A stretch of 64,000 nucleotides of DNA, from NCBI RefSeq assembly GCF_008107685.1, contig NZ_VIRF01000063.1, forward strand, positions 62,001-126,000. Reading direction: 5' to 3'. The translations under genes were made by a program, and so were the position numbers. Positions within the stretch are counted from its first letter, which is position 1, and every line of letters starts with the position of its first letter. Positions 59,034 through 64,000 of the stretch are shown here, one piece after another. Below the pieces are notes generated by a model, which worked only from the letters and a program-made list of their open reading frames with translations, was not told the origin of the DNA and did no database searches. Origin of the DNA: Novosphingobium sp. BW1 (GTDB lineage: Bacteria; Pseudomonadota; Alphaproteobacteria; Sphingomonadales; Sphingomonadaceae).

Positions 59034-59708
59034 TCACGCAGCATCTCCCCCAATGGGGCGGTGCGTGACGGCATCGCGCGAAAGCCTGTGGCCGGATCGG
59101 CCGTTCAGGGACTTCCGGGCCCAGTCCGGATCGGCCTTGCGGATATCCGTGGCCGACCGCGTATCGGGGTCGAATCGCAATGTCACCAGCGCGGGTGCGC
59201 TCCATCTCACCGGACGTCTGAGACTGGCAACGGGCGTCCGGTAGCGCCTGAACCAGGCCATCGCGGGGCTCGCGAAAGCAGGTCTATCATACCCCGGACG
59301 CGCGATAACCGCAATCGGCATGGTGCGCGCGATGCCGCGCCAGTCTTTCCACTTATGGAATTGCGCGAGGTTGTCCGCCCCCATGAGCCACACGAAGCGC
59401 CGCTTGGGGTAGCGTCGTACGAGCGCGCGCACGGTGTCGGCGGTGAACCGGGTGCCCAGTTCGCGCTCGATCGCGGTCGGGCGAATCCGTGCCCTGCGGC
59501 TCTGCGCACGGGCCGAGGCGTAGCGCGCGGCGAGCGGCGCCATGCCCCTTGCGGACTTGAGCGGATTGCCGGGTGAGACCAACCACCAGACCTCATCGAG
59601 GTCCAATGCCTCGCGCGCAAAGAGGCTGATGCACCGGTGCCCTCCATGCGCCGGATTGAAACTGCCGCCCAGAAGGCCGGTGACGGGGCCCTGTCTCGTC
59701 ATCGCCAT
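59034..59708 (-). CDS. nadD: nicotinate-nucleotide adenylyltransferase
   Basis: A 224-residue nucleotidyltransferase making deamido-NAD in NAD synthesis. GLLGGSFNPAHGGHRCISLF (about 11-30) contains the GxFxPxHxGH motif. WWLVSPGNPLKS (about 41-52), FVWLMGADNLAQFHKWKDW (about 105-123) and the C-terminal RSATDIRK-type motif (ISxTxIR in the family) are present. ATG 59708 or ATG 59702 may be the start. The neighbouring aldo/keto reductase stop is 7 bases upstream of it. Confidence 0.94.
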   Translation of the reverse strand: MAMTRQGPVTGLLGGSFNPAHGGHRCISLFAREALDLDEVWWLVSPGNPLKSARGMAPLAARYASARAQSRRARIRPTAIERELGTRFTADTVRALVRRYPKRRFVWLMGADNLAQFHKWKDWRGIARTMPIAVIARPGYDRPAFASPAMAWFRRYRTPVASLRRPVRWSAPALVTLRFDPDTRSATDIRKADPDWARKSLNGRSGHRLSRDAVTHRPIGGDAA

Positions 59709-59715
59709 ATCCGAA

Positions 59716-60762
59716 TCACGAATGAGGTGCCTCGCCGGCCTTGGCGCCCTGACGGTAACCGCCCTGACGCTCGATCATCCAGCCAGGATAGAGGGGGTTG
59801 CGCGGCATCGCTGTATCGAGCGTGGTGATCTCGTCCGCAGTGAGTTCGAGATCGCTTGCACCCAGGTTGTCGGCAAGCTGCTCGGGCCGCTTGGCGCCCA
59901 CGATCACGCTGGTGACGGCGGGCTTGGCGAGCAGCCAGGCGAGCGCGATCTGCGGCACGCTGCAGCCCTTGTCGGCGGCCATGGCCTGCATGGTATCGAT
60001 CACGTCGAAGGCGCGCTCCTTGTCGACGGGCGGGAAGTCGAAGCTGGCGCGGCGCCCGCTTTCCGCCTCGCCCGAGCGGGTGTATTTGCCCGAGAGGAAG
60101 CCACCGGCAAGCGGGCTCCAGACCATCAGGCCCAGGCCCTCGCTTTCCAGCATCGGGGCAATCTCGTGCTCGAGATCACGACCGGCGATCGAGTAGTAGG
60201 CCTGGAGCGAGGCAAAGCGGTGCAGGCTGAGACGCTCGGATAGGCCCAGCGCCTTGGCGATCTGCCAAGCTGCCCAGTTCGACACACCGATGTAGCGCGC
60301 CCGGCCCGAGCGCACGATGTCGTCGAGCGCGCGCAGCGTCTCGTCGACCGGCGTCAGCGGGTCCCACCCGTGAATCTGGTAGAGGTCGACATGGTCGAGC
60401 CCCATGCGCGCCAGGCTCGCATCGATCTGGTCCATGAGGTGGTAGCGCGAGGCGCCGCGCTGGTTGACGCCCTCGCCCATCGGACCCAGTGCCTTGGTCG
60501 CGATCACCACCTCGCTGCGCGTGATGCCCAGGTCCCTCAGCGCCTTGCCGGTCACTTCCTCGGAGCGCCCCTCGGAGTAGACGTTGGCGGTGTCGATGAA
60601 GTTGATGCCCGCATCGAGGGCCTGGCGCACGAGGTCGTTTACCGCATCCTGCTGCAGCCCACCCATGACCGACCACATGCCCTGGCTCTCGCCAAAGGTC
60701 ATCGTGCCCAGGCACAGTTCCGAAACGAGGAGGCCAGTGCGGCCGAGGCGGTTGTACTTCAT
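59716..60762 (-). CDS. aldo/keto reductase
   Basis: A 348-residue NADPH-dependent (beta/alpha)8 reductase. MKYNRLGRTGLLVSELCLGT begins the protein. The catalytic tetrad candidates are Asp in INFIDTANVYSEGRSEE (about 53-69), Tyr in the same segment, Lys in VVIATKALGPMGEG (about 84), and His in VDLYQIHGWDPLTPVDET (about 125-142). Substrate unknown. It sits inserted between proA and nadD, which are usually neighbours in this order. Confidence 0.92.
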   Translation of the reverse strand: MKYNRLGRTGLLVSELCLGTMTFGESQGMWSVMGGLQQDAVNDLVRQALDAGINFIDTANVYSEGRSEEVTGKALRDLGITRSEVVIATKALGPMGEGVNQRGASRYHLMDQIDASLARMGLDHVDLYQIHGWDPLTPVDETLRALDDIVRSGRARYIGVSNWAAWQIAKALGLSERLSLHRFASLQAYYSIAGRDLEHEIAPMLESEGLGLMVWSPLAGGFLSGKYTRSGEAESGRRASFDFPPVDKERAFDVIDTMQAMAADKGCSVPQIALAWLLAKPAVTSVIVGAKRPEQLADNLGASDLELTADEITTLDTAMPRNPLYPGWMIERQGGYRQGAKAGEAPHS

Positions 60763-60811
60763 GGGAGCGTGCTCCTTGAACTCGGGTCAGGGGAAGAAGG
60801 AATATAGGGAC

Positions 60812-60929
60812 GATTCAGGGGGCATCACCCCTTGGCCCCCCCAAATTGGCGATCCCGCCTTTCTCGGCCACGGCAGCGGGAGAAGATGAGGTCGCGATTA
60901 GGGAGAGCCCGAGGGCAATGGTCCTCGGG
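60812..60929 (+). repeat. intergenic repeat family, copy 9
   Basis: Begins GATTCAGGGGGCATCACCCC and ends with GGGAGAGCCC and CCGAGGGC-AATG-GTCCTCGG. It lies between the aldo/keto reductase start and the proA terminator. Confidence 0.88.
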
Positions 60930-60950
60930 GTCCCTGCTTCCAGATAGGAA

Positions 60951-60983
60951 AGCGGCCGCGAAGCTGCAAAGCTCGCGGCCGCT
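60951..60983 (-). terminator. terminator after proA
   Basis: A 10-bp stem AGCGGCCGCG (60951-60960) and CGCGGCCGCT (60974-60983) with an inner AGCT/AGCT pairing around GCAA; 36 bases past the proA stop. On the minus strand it is followed by TTCC. Confidence 0.7.
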
Positions 60984-61018
60984 CGTGCAGTCCGTTTCAG
61001 CGCCGCAGGGCGCCCGGA

Positions 61019-62308
61019 TCAGGGACGCGCCTGTCCGGTTCCGCGCACCTGCCATTTGTAGGTGGTGAGGCCTTCTAAGGCGACCGGGCCGCGCGCGTGG
61101 AGGCGGCCCGTGGCAATGCCGATCTCGGCGCCCAGGCCAAACTCGCCGCCATCGGCGAACTGGCTCGAGGCGTTGACCATGACGATGGCGCTGTCGACCT
61201 CGGCGAGGAAGCGTTCGGCGGCTTCGTCATCCTTCGTGATGATGACGTCGGTGTGGCCCGAGGAGTGCGCCGCGATGTGGTCGAGCGCGGCGTCGAGGCC
61301 GTCCACTACGGCGACCGAGGCGATGGCGTCTAGGTATTCGGTGTCCCAGTCAGCCTCGTCGGCCGCGAGGATGCGCGAGTCGAGCGAACGGGCGCGGGCA
61401 TCGCCGCGCAGTTCACAGCCCGCCTCGATCAGCGCCGAGACGACTTCGGCCGAGCCGGGGAACTGCGCGTCGAGCAGCAGAGTCTCCATCGCGCCGCAGA
61501 TGCCCGTGCGGCGCATCTTGGCATTGACGGCGACCTCCTTGGCGACCTTGGGGTCCGCGGCAGAATGGATATAGGTGTGGTTGATCCCGTCGAGGTGGGC
61601 GAGCACGGGCACGCGGGCATCCGATTGGACGCGCGAAACAAGGCTCTTGCCCCCGCGCGGGACAATCATGTCGATGAGGCCGGCCGCCGTCAGCATGGCG
61701 CCCACGACGGCGCGGTCCTGGGTCGGCACGAGCTGGATCGCGGCAGCGGGAATGCCCGCCTCTTCCAGGCCCTTGGCGAAGGCAGCGCGGATTGCGCGGT
61801 TGGAATGTACCGCCTCGCTGCCGCCGCGCAGAAGTGCGGCGTTGCCCGAGCGCAGGCACAGCGCGGCCGCGTCTGCGGTTACGTTGGGGCGGCTTTCGTA
61901 AATGATGCCGATGAGGCCGATCGGGATGCGCACGCGGCTCATCTTGAGGCCGTTGGGGCGGCTCGTTTCTTCGATCACCGAGCCCGCCGGATCGGGCAGC
62001 GAGGCGACCTGGTCGACCGCATCGGCGATCCCGGCGAGACGCTCGGCGTCGAGGCGCAGGCGGTCGAGCATGGCGCCCGAGAGGCCTTTTTCCTCGCCAG
62101 CAGCAATGTCCTTTGCGTTGGCTTCGAGAATTGCGGCTTCATCCGCGCGCAGCGCCTTCGCGGCGGCGCGCAGCGCCTCGGCCTTCTGCGCATCGCTCAT
62201 GCGGGCGAGCACGCGCTGGGCGGCGCGGCCGTCGGCGGCAATGCGGGCGACGAGGGCTTCGGGGGTTTCGACAGCGTTGCTGTCGGCGGAAAGAGTTTCA
62301 ACTGTCAT
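61019..62308 (-). CDS. proA: glutamate-5-semialdehyde dehydrogenase
   Basis: A 429-residue gamma-glutamyl phosphate reductase for proline synthesis. The family signature RVPVLAHLDGINHTYIHSAA is near residue 218-237, and the catalytic cysteine in MRRTGICGAMETLLLD near 256 (Cys in GICGAMET). SRVRIPIGLIGIIYESRPNV (about 111-130) binds NADPH. ATG 62308 follows a normal leader. The usual partner proB is not in the window. Confidence 0.96.
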   Translation of the reverse strand: MTVETLSADSNAVETPEALVARIAADGRAAQRVLARMSDAQKAEALRAAAKALRADEAAILEANAKDIAAGEEKGLSGAMLDRLRLDAERLAGIADAVDQVASLPDPAGSVIEETSRPNGLKMSRVRIPIGLIGIIYESRPNVTADAAALCLRSGNAALLRGGSEAVHSNRAIRAAFAKGLEEAGIPAAAIQLVPTQDRAVVGAMLTAAGLIDMIVPRGGKSLVSRVQSDARVPVLAHLDGINHTYIHSAADPKVAKEVAVNAKMRRTGICGAMETLLLDAQFPGSAEVVSALIEAGCELRGDARARSLDSRILAADEADWDTEYLDAIASVAVVDGLDAALDHIAAHSSGHTDVIITKDDEAAERFLAEVDSAIVMVNASSQFADGGEFGLGAEIGIATGRLHARGPVALEGLTTYKWQVRGTGQARP

Positions 62309-62622
62309 AGGGTGCGGCCTACCATCTGTATTGCAGTGTGTCACGGTCGCGCCCGGCAAGAAGGGGGCCTGGCTGGCCCGCCTACGCCGGTTTTTCTGCG
62401 TTCACCTAGTGTTTGTACGAAGTGTACATTCATGAACGTGCAATCTTGAGCGCATTACTCAAATAAGGACTGGGAGCGGAAATGGTTCCTTCGGCTCATC
62501 GCTTTCGATGAACGGTTCACCCTGAAATGCGCATGGTGCGCGGCGGCTCGATTCGCCTTGTTAACCCTCCCCTGCTAGCCGGTCTGCCGGGGACTGGTCA
62601 TAAGCCACAGCGTGGGGTCGTT
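62309..62622. other. 314-bp divergent regulatory region between proA and the M23 gene
   Basis: No convincing gene. A relatively AT-rich part (62395-62470) includes TTGAG-N7-CTCAA (62446-62462) and TGTAC repeats near 62415-62428. The open frame of the M23 gene continues upstream to ATG 62527, so the lower part could instead be coding. It probably holds divergent promoters. Confidence 0.5.
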
Positions 62623-63765
62623 TTGAAGCTTACATCTGTCAGGGCGCTATGGTCGCGCCTGCGGGCAGGCTTCCCGGATCGCGAATTTATCATGCGTTCT
62701 CAGGGGCATGTCCATTTTATCCGGATTTCGTCGCGGACCCAGATGGTTGCCGCGGGCTCCGCTGGTGCGCTTGCCACCGTGTGGCTCGGGTCGATGGGCG
62801 CCGTCGCGATCGAGCGCATGAGCGCGTCGTCGCAAGAGGCCGAACTGCTCAGCCGCGAGGCCAGGGTCGCGCGGGCTGAGGACCGCGTCGAGAACTACCG
62901 CGAAGGCATCGACGAGGTCGCATCCGACCTCGCCCGCCGCCAGAAGTTCATCGAACAGATGGTCGAGGCCCACATCGGTGACCTCCCGCGCGACACGAAG
63001 GCCGGGGAAACCGTTTCCAACAGCAATGCGGAAGCAAAGCTCACGATCGAGAAGGTCAGCGCGGCGGTTCCCGAGGCGAGCGAACTGGCCCGGCTGGAAG
63101 CGCGCCAGATCACCTTCGTCGAGAATCTCACCCGCTACGCTGACCGACGCGCCGAAAGCGCGAGCGCGGCGATCAGCAAGCTGGGTCTCAATCCCAAGAC
63201 AATGGTGGCGAATGCCCCTGCAAGCCGTGCCTCGGCGCGCGGTGGTCCGCTGATCAAGCTTGCGACCCGCGCTGACGGTTCGGTTGATCCGCGTTTCCAG
63301 CGCCTGGGCGTCAGCCTTGCGCGCATGGATGCGCTGGAGAACGGCCTTGCTTCGATCCCCCAGGTGAAGCCAGCTTCAGTGGCCTACGTGTCGTCAAGCT
63401 ACGGCTACCGCTCGGATCCGTTCACCGGCGGCGGCGCGTTCCACGCCGGGCTCGACTTTCCCGGTCCGATGGGCTCGCCGATCTACGCGGCGGCCAAGGG
63501 CAAGGTCACCTTCGTCGGGCGTCGCCATGGCTATGGCAACTGCATCGAGGTGCGTCACGGCAATGGCCTGATGACCCGCTATGCGCACCTTTCGCGCTTC
63601 AAGTCCAAGGTCGGCGACAAGGTGGAAGCCGGTTCAACCATCGCCCTGATGGGCAGCACCGGCCGCTCCACCGGTTCGCACCTCCATTTCGAAGTGCGCC
63701 TCAATGGCAAGCCGGTCAATCCACGTCCTTTTCTCGAGGCCTCCGCCCATGTTCAAAAGCAGTAA
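62623..63765 (+). CDS. M23 family metallopeptidase (LytM domain) linked to bactofilin
   Basis: A 380-residue envelope protein from TTG 62623 (ATG 62527 and ATG 62692 are alternatives; GTGGGG lies just before the TTG, and the FPDREFIMRSQG leader is upstream of 62692). A transmembrane segment (AAGSAGALATVWLGSMGAVA) is followed by a coiled coil (about 70-170) and a LytM domain with intact zinc ligands: GGAFHAGLDFPGPMG and GSHLHFEVRLNG. It overlaps the bactofilin gene by 17 bases. M23-bactofilin pairs guide local wall remodelling and cell shape. Confidence 0.9.
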   Translation: MKLTSVRALWSRLRAGFPDREFIMRSQGHVHFIRISSRTQMVAAGSAGALATVWLGSMGAVAIERMSASSQEAELLSREARVARAEDRVENYREGIDEVASDLARRQKFIEQMVEAHIGDLPRDTKAGETVSNSNAEAKLTIEKVSAAVPEASELARLEARQITFVENLTRYADRRAESASAAISKLGLNPKTMVANAPASRASARGGPLIKLATRADGSVDPRFQRLGVSLARMDALENGLASIPQVKPASVAYVSSSYGYRSDPFTGGGAFHAGLDFPGPMGSPIYAAAKGKVTFVGRRHGYGNCIEVRHGNGLMTRYAHLSRFKSKVGDKVEAGSTIALMGSTGRSTGSHLHFEVRLNGKPVNPRPFLEASAHVQKQ

Positions 63766-64000
63766 GGCCGATCCCATGTCCAAGCCCGCTGCCGCCCCGC
63801 GTTCGAGCGGTTCTTCGACCTTTTCCGTGCTAGGCAGCGACACGCTCATCACGGGCGACATCGAGGCCAGCGCCGATCTGCACATCGATGGGCGGGTGAC
63901 CGGCGATATTACTTGCGCCGCGCTGGTGCAGGGCGTCGACAGCGAAATCACGGGCGCGATCAAGGCGGACAGCGTGCGCGGCACCGTGGCCGCGCGCGAG
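63749..64000 (+). CDS. bactofilin (polymer-forming cytoskeletal protein), 5' part
   Basis: The first 84 codons; the window ends inside the gene. A 25-residue disordered, positively charged leader (MFKSSKADPMSKPAAAPRSS) precedes the beta-helical bactofilin core: FSVLGSDTLITGDIEASADL, then HIDGRVTGDITCAALVQGVD and ITGAIKADSVRGTV. Bactofilins polymerise without nucleotide and scaffold wall enzymes. ATG 63749 overlaps the M23 stop, indicating coupled translation. Confidence 0.93.
   Translation, partial: MFKSSKADPMSKPAAAPRSSGSSTFSVLGSDTLITGDIEASADLHIDGRVTGDITCAALVQGVDSEITGAIKADSVRGTVAARE

Overview
The window is a high-GC alphaproteobacterial chromosome segment, most likely from the order Sphingomonadales (Novosphingobium or Erythrobacteraceae type; this is inference). 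Support comes from a PopZ tail at the left edge, long-form HPF, DUF1491, DUF1192, DUF6489 and DUF815 proteins, the CarD / FdxA / S4 / SUV3-like helicase cluster, the hemE-hemJ-rho block next to a hemE-proximal origin, GANTC (CcrM-type) sites and parS-type centromere sites. Almost everything is core chromosome. I see no prophage, insertion sequence, CRISPR array, tRNA or rRNA gene.

Layout. 1-3.5 kb: popZ tail, hotdog thioesterase, 2Fe-2S ferredoxin, CBS protein, A-type Fe-S carrier and xthA. 3.6-10.2 kb: an unbroken minus-strand run (SleB-type hydrolase, DUF1491, PaaI thioesterase, ptsN, hpf, dnaQ, coaE, aroE, maf, ppsR). 10.2-10.6 kb: the probable replication origin, with DnaA-box-like sites, an AT-rich tract and eight GANTC sites in 179 bp. 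10.6-24.1 kb: mostly plus-strand hemE, hemJ, rho, terC, then mnmE-mnmG-rsmG-parA-parB. Five parS-like 16-mers are spread over 15.5-22.2 kb, one of them at the centre of a perfect 54-bp palindrome. Genes on both sides point away from the origin, as expected for co-directional replication and transcription.

24-36.5 kb: fRMsr-type GAF protein, PQQ-type sugar dehydrogenase, DUF815 ATPase, tsaC/sua5, dgt, a frameshifted lipoprotein, carD, fdxA, an S4 protein, a SUV3-like helicase and an M23 peptidase. 36.7-41.1 kb: hemB, a GNAT pseudogene with an internal deletion, a fused membrane/spermidine-synthase-like protein, gamma carbonic anhydrase and DUF167. 41.1-52.3 kb: truncated hemoglobin, DNA ligase plus its MBL exonuclease, a SUMF1-family protein lacking the usual cysteine pair, clpA, DUF1192, quinone oxidoreductase, GST, BrkB-type protein and fabI. 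52.5-64 kb: a periplasmic unknown, coq7, dsbB, ctpA, an EnvC-type factor with a degenerate LytM domain, rlmH, rsfS, nadD, an aldo/keto reductase, proA, and finally an M23 peptidase overlapping the start of a bactofilin gene.

The most novel-looking signal is an intergenic repeat family of about 120 bp. Nine copies plus one fragment are visible. Each end is a short hairpin with a GATG/CATC loop. Copies lie in both orientations, and two have exceptional structures.
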